Of a DNA stretch of 64,000 nucleotides, positions 46,164 through 57,169 are shown one piece after another. The translations under genes and the position numbers were made by a program. Under the pieces are notes generated by a model that had not been told where the DNA came from, did no database searches, and saw only the letters and a program-made list of their open reading frames with translations. Position 1 is the stretch's first letter. Each line of letters begins with the position of its first letter. The stretch comes from Malania oleifera (Eukaryota > Streptophyta > Magnoliopsida > Santalales > Ximeniaceae): assembly GCF_029873635.1 (NCBI RefSeq), contig NC_080418.1, positions 10,740,062 through 10,804,061 of the forward strand. The letters are read 5' to 3'.

Positions 46164-46830
46164 ATTGTAGTTTGCATGGAAGTATGAATCTTAACATAAT
46201 GCTCTAAGTGCTCATTTATATTTTATTCATTAATACCTTCATTGTCATTTTTAGCTTGAGTTAACAATGTATTTCTTCAAATTGAACATCTCGAGAGTTG
46301 GCCTTGAGCAATAGTTTTTTTTTTTTTTTTGAATCTTCAATAGATCAAGAGTATGAAAATACACCATAAATAATAAGAAAACTATTTTGTTATGGAATAT
46401 TTTCAAAATCTTTAATGGTTGACAATTTATATTTATCTTCTAATTTATTTACTAATTTGAAAAATAATGCTATTATTACAACATTCGTATATTGGTTTTC
46501 ACTTCTTTTAATCGAGAATGTATTGATACTAATGTTTTACTAAAAAGAAAAGTTAATGCTTAAGTTTGGTAAACCTTTAGCATCTATTTTATAAAAAAAA
46601 TGTTTGATTGCAATCAAATCCTAGTAGGAAAGATAATAATAAAAAAGTTAAATCCTAAAACTTATACTTCAAGTAAGTTATATAGCTTGATGATAAACCT
46701 TCGTAAAGGCCATAACACCAAAATAATATGATTAATCTTAGATGATAGAGATCTTGCTTAATTAACATGGTTGCCCTCTTACTTTTTTTTTTATTAAAAA
46801 AAAGCAAACAAATATATTTAACTCCTAACT
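45022..46830. other. AT-rich intergenic, no gene
   Basis: Contains a (TA)n run at about 45925-45949. The stretch 45950-46050 resembles an LTR leader (GTATTAGAGCCCTG) but I find no partner copy. Confidence 0.4.
46064..46159. repeat. (CT)n microsatellite
   Basis: About 95 bp of CT dinucleotides with a few interruptions. Confidence 0.95.
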
Positions 46831-47317
46831 TGAAAATATTAGGGATCTAGGAACAGTAATCATACACATAAGCAAAATAATCACACAAAATAAGAACACC
46901 AGATTTACGTGATTCGGTCTAATCTAACCTACGTCCACAAAGCACACCGAATATACTAAAATCTAGGAGAAAAACAAGAGGAGGAGACACACACTCAACT
47001 CAACTCTTCTCACACTTTTCTCTCTCTCACCTTCAGCACTCTCACACTCCTCGCTCACTAACTTCACTTGCACTCTTCACACAATACAAATGTTCTTATT
47101 TATAGATACATAGGATAGATATAGAAGGAAATGAGTTATTGCATTCTAATTGATAATGAGCACATGGTTTTTAATGGATTATTTGAGTACGTGATAATTG
47201 AGTTTTTTGATGGAATGAATTTGGCACGCTTATTCTCCTCCGCTGCAGCTCATCCTCTTCAAGGCGTTTCCATTTTCTTCATTTCCATATTTTCTCCGTT
47301 TCCATTTCAGCTTAACA
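46831..47317 (-). repeat. Copia 3' LTR, minus strand
   Basis: On the minus strand it starts TGTTAAGCTG right after a purine-rich GTGGGAGAT tract and ends near ATATTTTCAAGTTAG. A TATA-like TCTATAAATAAG lies at about 47095-47106 (complement). The left boundary (46831) is a best guess from the TG...CA rule. Confidence 0.5.
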
Positions 47318-47385
47318 ATCTCCCACTTGGAGATAGAGGTACTATTTCAACCAATATATAGATAATGATGTGCTCAAATCTGTCT

Positions 47386-48810
47386 TTAAGTATGAAGACC
47401 AACTAAAGTTGAGCACAATTTCAGCTTCTCTATAGTCACCACCTTTGTCAACATATCTGTCGGATTCCTGGTACCTTGAATTTTTTTCAGTGTCAACACT
47501 CCATCCTCTAATAGAGATCTGACAAAATGATAACGTAATCCAATGTGTTTGGTTTTGGAATGAAATACAGAGTTTTTTTCTAGATGTATCGCACTCTAAC
47601 TGTCGCTGTGCAAAATATTTCTTTCATGCTTTATTCCAAGCTCTATTAACAAACCTTGGAGCCAAATCATCCCTTTACTGGCTTCTGTCACTACTACATA
47701 CTCAGCTTCTGTAGTTGATAAAACAACAATCTTTTGTATCTGTGACATCCAACTAACAGTTGTTGTACCAACAATGAACACATATTTGGTGGTGCTTATG
47801 CGATGATCAATTTCATTTGCAAAATCAGCATCAACATATTCTTGAATTTTCAAATCTCCTTTGCTGAAACATAGACACTTATCAATAGTGCCACATAGAT
47901 ATCTCAAAATCCACTTCATTGCTTCCTAGTGAGTCTTCCCTAGATTTGACATAAACCTGCTGATAGCTCCCATTGCTTGACTAATGTCTAGTCGGGTACC
48001 AACCATGACATACATGAGACTTCCAATGGCTGAGGCGTAAGGTACCTTAGCCATGAAGTCCTTCTTTTCATCTGTCTGGGAAGCCTGATCCTTGGAGAGA
48101 CGAAAATGACCAGCTAATGGCGTATTTACTACCTTGGCGCTGCTCATGTTGAATCTCTGTAAAACACGGCTAATATACTCCAATTGAGATAACCGCAACG
48201 TTCCCTGTTGCTTATCTCTAGAGATCCGCATCCCAAGTATCTGTTTGGCTGAACCTAAGTCCTTCATGTCAAACTCCTCTGACATTTGCTGCTTCAATTT
48301 CCTAATTTCTCCTATATTTGGTCCTGCAACTAACATGTCATCGACATATAACAATAATATGATATAGCTAGAATGATACCTCTTGGAGCAGCAATAGTGG
48401 TCGGCATTACACTTCTGAAAATCTTTTTTGTGCATAAAACTATCAAATTTTCTGTACCGTTGCCTAGGAGCTTGTTTGAGACCATACAAGCTCTTCTTCA
48501 ATCTACACACAAAATCCTTTTTACCTTTTACTGAGAATCTTTCTGATTGGTGCATGTAAATCTCCACATCGAGATCACAGTGAAAAAATGTTGTCTTCAC
48601 ATCTAATTGCTCGAGATGTAGACCCTCCGAGGCAACAATGCTTAAGACTGATTTGATGGTTGTTAACTTCACAACAAGTGCAAAATGTTAGTGTAGTCAA
48701 TTCTTTCCTTCTGCTCAAAGCCTTTGACTACTAATCGCGCTTTATATCTCTTGGATCCGTCATACTCCTCTTTGATAATGTATACCCACTTGTTGTGAAG
48801 AGTCTTCTTA
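47386..48810 (-). pseudogene. Copia pol, RT-RNase H part, minus strand
   Basis: Reverse transcriptase at 47926-48672: LEQLDVKTTFFHCDL, SLYGLKQAPRQ and YVDD at 48338-48349, all close to functional copia. One nonsense (TGG to TAG at 47926-47928, GKTH*EA) separates it from RNase H at 47596-47919 (VDADFANEID, STTEAEYV). A frameshift near 47596 leads to the last part (NPTDMLTKVV) and a stop at 47386-47388. Another frameshift lies near 48690. Upstream coding continues at 63790-64000 beyond the 15-kb gypsy insertion. Confidence 0.88.
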
Positions 48811-49250
48811 TGTCACACCCCGAACCCGGTAATGGGACTCAGGGGTGAAAATGTAAACCAACCAGTCCCTGTATCATACAAAACATCCAAAGATACAGGA
48901 CAATAGACGAGGGTCCAACCCCGTGGGGTTCCCAGGCACCCTATGCACATCCAAACATAACAGACTATACACAGCAGAAAAAGGTCATACTATATACATA
49001 CAGTACCATACCAGAGTCTATATAAGGATAGAATAAAGGTTCCATCAAACAACGTACAACCGAGTGCCCAACATATCTCAAAATGGCAACCCATAAAAAC
49101 ACAAGTCCTAACACTTACCTAAGCGCTACCCGCAGTACACCGGCCACTACACTCCCGACACTATGACGCTAGTTTCGATTACTCGAAGGACCTATCTAAC
49201 GTACGTACAGTAGGGGTGAGACACCTTTCAGTAAGAAAGAACACATGTTA

Positions 49251-51377
49251 TGTAACGACCTAGAAAAATATTGATATTCAAATATTAAGGAGAGAGGAAA
49301 ATAGATACAGAAACAGAAGGAGGCCGTAGACTTCGTCGACGACATTGCATTTTGGAGATAATATAATTTCAGAAAAATTGCCAAGCTTCGTCAACGAACA
49401 CAGGATCTCGTCGACGAAGGTCTTCAGAATTTCGTCGATGAACACAGGGCTTCTTCGATGAGAAAATACCGAGAGGGTTCTGAGGCAGCCTGAATTTTGT
49501 CGATGAATACAAGGTCTCGTCGACGAAATCCTCTGTTTATATATACACGAATCCGGAAATAAATTCATTTTAAGAAGTCTCTCTCTCTCTCTCCTCTCTC
49601 TCCCTACGACTTTCTTTCCCTTCTCTCTTCGTTTCCGGCCCCACCAGTCGCTGGATCGAAGATCCGAGGCTACCACGACGCTCTTGGTGGAATTCCCTAC
49701 AAGTTTGCTAGAGCGGATCGTCGAGAAAACAAAATTGGATTTCATCCCAAATTCTGGGTAAGGTCTTTTATTGAGTTTTTGGCTTTATGGTAGTTATAAG
49801 AAATAACTTAGGCGGAAAAATAATAATATTTTGTTCTGGGATATTGTGTTTTCAGGAGGTTGATCTAGGAATCCTGCGGGTATAGAGCTAGATTTTTATA
49901 AGGGCTTTTTAAAGTTTAGGTAAGAGAAATATGCTATGCTAAGAGTTTTAATAGAGTTAATAGAGATTTTATAAGCATATTTTTATGTCAGTCTATTATA
50001 CAGTTTTTATAGAAAATGAGCATAAATGTTTGTGTGGCCTAAGTAGACTTTCATGTGAATAATGAATTTATACAGTTATTATGAAACATCATACTATACT
50101 AAATACAAAGATATAGATAGTATATACATTTGATATGGTTTTCCAGCATATGAGATTATACAGAAATAGATTTATATTCGCAGAGAAATGTACATGCATA
50201 TACAGTTTTTATATGAATAGTTCAGGAAACAAATATATATATATACATATATACAGATACATGTATACAATATTATTCATATCAGTATTTATACCACAAC
50301 TTTATACAGAATTTGTTATGCCATGTTTCCTATTACCATAATATACAGACAGAAATATAGAGGTAGCATCAAGATGCTACAGATGCAGTATACAGTTTTA
50401 CAATATATATATATATAGTACATAAAGATAGCGTTACGGTAATTTTAGAAACATGATGAAAACAGTAAAAGAGTATATATGTATATATGTGTATAGTACC
50501 AGATCCCTGAGGAAAGGTACACAGACAGATACAAATTACAGAGCATGGTACCGTTGCTAGATACAAATAGAGTACAACCACATATCTCAAATAGTATGTG
50601 GATGCCGTCAGCCGTGCTCGGAGAGTATGCAGCTCCCCAGTACACTGGGTTGAGGGGACCGGTTTGATGAGATAGTAGCCAGTCCCGAGCTTAGGAGATG
50701 ATGCAGTTTGGCTGGGCTAAGGTAGTGTAGAGTATGATGACTTATCTGGAGGGCCGATCGGATAGAATCCCGCCTACGGGCTGCACAACCCTGTCATGAG
50801 GGGTCAAATCATGACGTACAGAGTCCTAGGGATAAAAGCACAGTTATATATATATTTATAGTTTTATAGTATATGATGAGTATAGTATGATATATTATTA
50901 GTATGAAAAGTAGAAAAATACAGATGATACAGTGTACTTTAAATTAAGAAGGAAAGATATGTTTGAAAGATATGATTTACAGATTGTCATTGCATTACAG
51001 ATTAGTTATTATTTTAAAAGCATACTTAACTTAGTTGCCACATACTAGTGATAGCATATTTCCACTTACTGGGCGTCGACTCACCCCATTACTCTAACAT
51101 TTTTCAGGTGAGCCAGTGAGGCGAGCAAACCAAGCTCGCGAATAGAGTGCAGCTCAGATCACCCAGGTTGTAGGGTGAGTTTTTGGTAGAGTTGTGTATG
51201 TTTTTGGGATAGATGATACTGGAGTGGCCTTTTTGTATGGTCTGTATATTCTAGAATCTAGTATTGTACAGTTTATGTATAATGGTTTTATGGTTTGTGT
51301 TTCCGCTGCGTAGGAATGTTTATTGTATATAGAAAAAAAAAATGATGAAAAATGATAAGAAATTTGAGGTCGTTACA
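49251..51377 (+). repeat. Solo LTR, CGTCGACGA family (2.1 kb)
   Basis: TGTAACGACC to GGTCGTTACA, flanked by TGTTA (49246-49250, 51378-51382). Parts: array of seven motifs 49332-49527, TATA-like TTTATATATAC 49536, donor GGGTAAGG (GT 49758), acceptor TTTTCAG ending 49855, 64-nt exon-like block 49856-49919 with CCTGCGGGT, second donor (GT 49920), GGTACCGT near 50547, CTTACTGGG...ACTCACCCC at 51066-51090, acceptor TTTTTCAG ending 51109. Confidence 0.9.
49332..49527 (+). promoter_or_regulatory. CpG palindrome array upstream of LTR TATA
   Basis: Seven motifs, among them TTCGTCGACGAC, TTCGTCAACGAA, CTCGTCGACGAA and TTCGTCGATGAA; the last ends 9 bp before the TATA-like TTTATATATAC. Confidence 0.65.
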
Positions 51378-51564
51378 TGTTATATCTGTAACGACCTGCT
51401 TAACTTATCAAATAATAAACATATTAAAATATGTGAATAACCCAACCCGCGGGCAATGGGGATATACCAGTCATAAATAGCGGAAATCTAAGCAGCGGTA
51501 AGTATAAAATTACAACCATCCAACCATAAAACATAATACCAGAGTCTACTTACACCAAAATAAC

Positions 51565-51602
<38 letters not shown>

Positions 51603-52367
51603 TTCCAATCTCCCATAACATTCCAAAAACAACTAGGATATCACAACAAAATAATCTTGGTCCTAGTACAAAATCTTACCCTCCTAGTAGGGTATCTTAA
51701 CAAACTCAACGGCGGCCACGACCCGTCGGTCTCTCAAGGTCTCCTGCAAAATTAATTAAGTTCGGGGGTGAGACACTTCTCAGTAAGGGAAAATAAACTA
51801 AATACAGCTGTGTGACAACATGAACATTTAATGCAATTATACATATACAATACATTTTACATATTCGTAAGCATTCATCATATTGTACTGAATAGTCATA
51901 TGTTTTCATATTTGCTAATAAATCATATCGTTCATAAAACGTCTGTTATAGCTAATAATACTGAAAACATACTCAAGATGAATAGCTAACTGGTGTCATG
52001 TATTACCCCCCATGACAGGTTGTGCAGCCCAAAGGCGGGACCCGGTAATGGTTGGCCGACCACTACCGAGTCAAAAATGTATGTAAGTACGATGGGCTCG
52101 CCACATCCTGGTCCGGATTACCAGGTGGACGTCTACAACTCTACACTGAAAGCCACATCGACTATCCATCTCCCACCCCCTCGTGGGGTGGTTAGCACAA
52201 GTTTGAATATAGATATCTGATCTGTATAGTTACGGTACCGAACTCCTGAAACTGAACTAAATTCTGTATTGCTACGGTACCGAGCCCCTGAAATTGAACT
52301 AAACTAACATCCGGATTCTGATAACATATAATACATAATATTATAGCATTTTTCATAATTTCGTAAA

Positions 52368-52555
52368 TACGACCTCGCGTTGAAAATCATTTCATAAATA
52401 CGGCCTTACGCTGAACATTTCATGAATACGGCCTTGCGCCGAAATCATTCTATATATATGGCCTCGCACCGAACATTTCATAAGTACGGCCTTGCGCCGA
52501 AATCATTTCATATATATTCGGTCTCGCGTTGAAATCATTTCATACATATAATTCT
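52368..52555 (-). repeat. Minisatellite, ~30-bp unit, 6 copies
   Basis: TACGGCCTTGCGCCGAA and variants at about 52368, 52399, 52427, 52457, 52485 and 52517. Located in the putative second intron of the inverted solo LTR. Confidence 0.75.
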
Positions 52556-53187
52556 GAAAATAAATCAATTATCATGTACTTATCAAAATCATCATAATAT
52601 ACTGTATCTTTTCATAACTCCTAAAAACTTGCTTTATTTGTACAATTTATCATATCATTAATTTTTATGAAAAATAACATTCATGCCACACAAAGTTGAG
52701 TAATTCCGTACATTTCATTCTAAAATCACATTTTCCGTATAATAGTAGTATTTTCCCAATAACATACATTTTCTCAATAATATTCGAATATCATGAATGC
52801 TTCCCTAAAAATTAATTTACTGATAAATAAAAATAATACGCGTGGAAAATCACTACTTTAGTTTATTCCCTTACTTGGCAACTAAAAAGCCCCTATGAAT
52901 TCCTAGACTCACACCTGTAGGATTTCCTGATCAATACCCTGAAAATGAAAACTCCCAGTACTAAATTTCAGTATTTTCATGTGAATATCATCTCCTCTAA
53001 CTATGAAAAGACCAAATTCGGCATAAAAAGCCTCACCTCAATTGAGGGACAAATTCCAACGAAGTTCCACCGACGATCCGCTCTGATAGATATGCAAAGA
53101 ACTTCTACAAAAGAGTCGTGGTGGTTTCAAATCGTCGAACCGGTAAAAATCCGGCCTGAAATCGAAGAGAGAAGAAGGAGAGACCAT

Positions 53188-53219
<32 letters not shown>

Positions 53220-53268
53220 GCCCAATTTCTGCATTTAATCCGGGTTTTGGGCTATTTATAGAGTCAGA

Positions 53269-53466
53269 TTCGTCGACGAGACACATCACCTCGTCGACGA
53301 GTCCTGTAGAAAGTTCATCGGCAAACCCATACGCTCGTCAACGAATTTCAGATTTCTCCAAAATCCTCTCTCGGTATCTTCTCGTCAACGAAACTTGTTT
53401 TCGTCGACGAGGACTTGATAATTTTTCTTAGTTCATTGTTTCCCAAAATGCAACGCCGTCGACGAA
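53269..53466 (-). promoter_or_regulatory. CpG palindrome array upstream of LTR TATA
   Basis: Seven motifs including TTCGTCGACGAG and CTCGTCGACGAG; on the minus strand the array lies just upstream of TATAAATAGC. A (GA)n run (53190-53213) follows the TATA. Confidence 0.65.
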
Positions 53467-53557
53467 CGCAAGTCGGCTACCTCCTTCTGTTACTATTTGC
53501 ATTTCCCTCCCTCTTTATTATTTAAATATCATAATTTCTCCGAGTCATTACAATATC

Positions 53558-54684
53558 AGTATGTGACATTTGAGTGTTATCATAATGCAACATGCATGCA
53601 GTTAAATGCAGTTCGAGTATTAATTTCATAACAGCGCATACACGCACACACACACATGATCAGCAATCCTAGCGTCGTCACATCAATCGGCCTGAAGCCG
53701 TCCCGCGACATATGACGTTGGCCCGTAGCCAACCCACATAACACGGCGCCACCGGCACATGGCTAGTCCTCGACTCCCATGGCATCGTACCGGCACTAAA
53801 CTGGTGGATCCACACCCTTCAGCCCGATCTGCCGGAATAGGCTCACGCACTCAGATATAGAGAGCCGGACACTCTGCCAATATATGGCCAGCGATTTCAT
53901 ACGCCCTCGGATATAAAGCCGGACACTCTCAGTACCTGGAACAATTCGGAATTGTGTTCCTACTAGCATTTCAACCAATCACACACACATGCATGCTCAT
54001 ATAACTAAACAAACCACACCCATTTGGTAATCTAAAATCATGGTTTTCCAAATAAATACAATTTAAACAAGTCAAGGCACGGTCATCCCTATAACACAGT
54101 ATAAATCAACATATACATTTGGTTTTCAACAAAACCAGGGATACCGCCAGTCGCCCCCTTTTACCCAAAACTATAATCATGAAAAACCTATAGTTTTCTC
54201 CATTAGATCCCCCCAAATGAGTAGCCAAAATACACACAGGATTGTGAACCACAGTTCCACCGAGTCCAATTTCAAAAATAATCGATATAAACACAATTCC
54301 CCTTACCTTTTCCCCAAATAGTAAATCTCAAACTCTAAGGCCCCTAAATAGCGAACCGAGTTCCAAAACCTACAATCAATAGTACAAAAGATACTCATAA
54401 CTCCGTCCTTTACCAAACTACCGGACTAGAAAAGAAAATCAAGTCTTACCTCGATTTAAAGCGAGCCCAAAAATCTCCGAAACAGGATTCCGATCCGTAG
54501 GTTTTGTAGAGAATCCTTCCACGATCCTCGTGGTAACTTTAGATTAATGATTCTCGTGACGAACGACGAGGAAATATAGAGAGATAGAGAGTAAGGAGAG
54601 TTTTAGAGAGAGAGATAATATTTTTAGATTTCTTAGCTTGAAAGTAAAGAGAACTTCTATTTTTAGCCCTTTGACTCGGGCGTC
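53558..54684 (-). other. Minus-strand gypsy 3' LTR, transcribed part
   Basis: Matches 62366-63547 of the 5' LTR, with inserts absent. It carries the TATGACGTTGGCCC block (about 53709) and complement donors CTTAC near 54446 and 54305. No gene. Confidence 0.7.
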
Positions 54685-54833
54685 CTCGTCGACGAAATGG
54701 TATCCTTGTCGATGAGGTTATATAGACAGCTCGTCGACGAGATAGTGGATTCGTCGACGAATCCTGATATCACTGGTTTCCCAAAATCTCTCAGCTTCTC
54801 CTTGTCGACGAGCCTCTAAACTTCATCGACGAG
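54685..54833 (-). promoter_or_regulatory. CpG palindrome array of the gypsy 3' LTR
   Basis: Six motifs (for example CTCGTCGACGAA, CTCGTCGACGAG, TTCGTCGACGAA, TTCATCGACGAG) before the solo LTR at 54842 and two after it (56805-56835). This LTR family is distinct from the solo LTRs nested in it. Confidence 0.65.
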
Positions 54834-54841
54834 ACTTACAT

Positions 54842-56795
54842 TGTAGTGACCCGAAGTATAATAGCATTTTAAATATTAGAGGGAGAAAAAATAGAACCAG
54901 AAACAGAAGGAAGCCGTAAACTTCATCGATGAATGCGGACAACATTGCATTTTGGAGATAATATTAAATAGTCATAAATTCAGGAAATTGCCCAGCTTCG
55001 TTGACGAACATAGGGTCTCGTCGACGAAGGTCTTCAGAATTTCATCAACGAACACAGGGCTTCGTTTACGAGAAAATACCCAGAGACAGTTCAGGCTGCT
55101 CTGAATTTCGTCGACGAACAAATGGCCTCGTCGACAAAATTTGTGAAGGGCTCGTCGAGGAGGTGACGTGTCTTGTCGACGAACTTGGCTTTATAAATAG
55201 TGGAAACCCGGGATTTTATCACATTTCTCTTGCTGCTCTCTCTCTCCTACGACTCCCTCTCCCTTCTCTCTTCGATTTCGGCCCCACCAGTCGCCGAATC
55301 GATGATTCGAAGCTGCCACGACGCTTCTGCCGGAGTTCTCTGCAAAGCTGCCGGAGCGGATCGTGGGGAAAACAGAGTTGGAATTCATCCCAAATTCAGG
55401 GTAAGGTCTTTTATCCAGTTTTTGACTTCCTAACAGTTATAGGAAATGATATAGATGGAAAAATACCAATGTTATGTTCTGGCATATGTTGGTTTTAGGG
55501 TGTTTTTGTAAAAGGTCCTGCGGGTGTTAGGCTTGTATTCCCTAGGGGCTTTTCAAAGTTAAGGTAAGGGAAATATGCTATGCTATGAAATTTCTAAATA
55601 TTATACAGTTTATTTATTTACGAAAATTATGTATTTTAGTATGGTGTGGCTTGTGATTATGTATATGGTACGGGGATATGTTTTACGAATTTAGTTTCCT
55701 GATTTTATGAATTTCAGTATTATGGTTATACGAACTTCAGTATCATAATCTTACGGATTTCAATACCATGATTATACGAATTTCAGTATTACGAATATGC
55801 AATTCCATGTTATGATTATTTAGATTTCAGTACGTTATGCAGCATCATGGTTATTTCAGTACTTCAGAATTATGGTAAATCAGTTAGTTATGTATAGAAA
55901 TATATTATATGATATCAGACCCTGTTGGACTTGCAGCTACAAAGCACGGTACCGTTGTTACAGATACTATGTTACTTTACGAGTGCAACCAACTATTCAG
56001 ATATACGTGGTAAAGTCGACCACCTAGGCCCTTGAAGAGATTAGGCTCCCCATCTAGATATGGGTTGAGGTGGGCAGGTCGACTTACGGAGTTCAGTGAT
56101 TTATTCCTGGTTGGCCAGTCAGGGTAAATTTAGCCTACGGGCGCACAACTTCGTCATGAGGGGCATGTCATGACACAGATAGTCACAGGGAACAGTTTCA
56201 GTTACTATTACTTACGTATTGATTTACAAAAACGGGGATCCTACTATATACACTAGAAGTATTTTGAATTATAACCATAATACTGATATGTCAAGTAATA
56301 AGGAAAAAGGGTGGTGTACTTTATTATTTGTGATGTACTTTTGTACTCAGTTATTCATGTTTATATGAAAAAGATGTCATGATATATAGTAGCTCATTTG
56401 CCACACACTAGTAATAGCATATTTCTTCTTACTGAGCGTTGGCTCATCCCAGTGTTGAAATATTTTTCAGGTGATCTAGGTAAGCGAGCAGATCAGGCTC
56501 GCAAATAGAGGGGCGTCTGTAGTGCCCTGTCAGAGAGTGAGTATCATTTTTGGGAGCGTTTTTGTATATCCCAATACAGTTGAGGGAATTTTTGAAAAAC
56601 AGTTATATGTGTATATTTTAGGAAACACAGTAGTACTCTGGTATTGATTTTGTATTGTATATAATGGTTATATTTGTATGATTTCTGCTTCTTGCTACTT
56701 AGGTTTATGAATGGGTTTTTCCTCAGTATGGTATCAGAGCATATAGAATATTATAATATGGAAAAAAAAATCAATTTAATAAGCAGGTCGTTACA
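54842..56795 (+). repeat. Solo LTR, CGTCGACGA family (1.95 kb)
   Basis: TGTAGTGACCCG to GGTCGTTACA, flanked by TACAT (54837-54841, 56796-56800). Array of nine motifs 54922-55183, TATA TTTATAAATAG 55190-55200, donor AGGGTAAGG (GT 55401), acceptor GTTTTAG ending 55498, 65-nt exon-like block 55499-55563 with CCTGCGGGT, second donor (GT 55564), a loose repeat of about 28 bp at 55690-55870, ACGGTACCGT at about 55949, CTTACTGAG...CTCATCCC at 56428-56451, acceptor TTTTTCAG ending 56470. Confidence 0.9.
54922..55183 (+). promoter_or_regulatory. CpG palindrome array upstream of LTR TATA
   Basis: Nine motifs, ending 7 bp before TTTATAAATAG. It has inserted into the array region of another LTR family, so two arrays now lie within about 90 bp of each other. 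Confidence 0.65.
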
Positions 56796-56905
56796 TACAT
56801 GGACTTCATCGACGAATCTTGGCTTCTTCGACGAAATCTGCTAAATTCCCAATTTACCCCTCTTTTATTTATTTAAACCCATATATCACAATTCAGGTTC
56901 TTACA

Positions 56906-56918
56906 GTCTTCCCTCCTT
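56906..56918 (-). other. Gypsy polypurine tract, minus strand
   Basis: AAGGAGGGAAGAC on the minus strand, directly before the 3' LTR start TGTAAGAACC. Confidence 0.8.
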
Positions 56919-57169
56919 ACAAAAATTTCATCCTCGAAATTTGCCATCTCTCATTCACAACTCATACATATAACTGAACACATACATGTAACTCTAGAGA
57001 AAACTGGCGACTACTACAGCGTAGCCCCATTATACAGATATATAGACACCCTCACTTATGGCGGAAGAATACCATGGTTACAACATAAACTGTCTCAGGA
57101 ATTCACAATATACAGACTCCCGACGACTAACCACCTATCCCAACCCAAAGTAGGATGACGTACAAATGC

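Larger units (their letters stand above)
51387..53552 (-). repeat. Solo LTR, CGTCGACGA family, inverted (2.2 kb)
   Basis: Flanked by ATATC (51382-51386, 53553-53557). Only 9 bp separate it from the previous solo LTR. On the minus strand: array 53269-53466, TATA-like TATAAATAGC (complement 53252-53260), acceptor TTTTCAG (complement at 52939), 64-nt exon-like block 52875-52938, second donor (complement 52873-52874), a minisatellite of about 30 bp x 6 (52368-52555) with the same CGGCG..AGGCCG core as 20855-21098, two CGGTACCG sites (about 52232, 52276), and CTTACTGAG...TCTCACCCC at about 51766-51788. Confidence 0.88.
48811..56905 (-). repeat. 3' LTR of minus-strand gypsy, holding three solo LTRs
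   Basis: LTR pieces 48811-49250, 51378-51386, 53558-54841 and 56801-56905 add up to about 1.84 kb and match 61926-63789 in order. The palindrome array is split by the third solo LTR: six motifs at 54685-54833 and two at 56805-56835 (TTCATCGACGAA, TTCTTCGACGAA). The TATA region reads GGGCTAAAAATAG here against GGGCTATAAATAG in the 5' LTR. Confidence 0.88.

Noticed and set aside
53038-53289. Frames across LTR leaders (also at 20221-20503, 49278-49745, 55001-55498)
   Set aside because: They recur because LTR copies share sequence, run through TATA, GA runs and splice-like sites, and differ in frame between copies.
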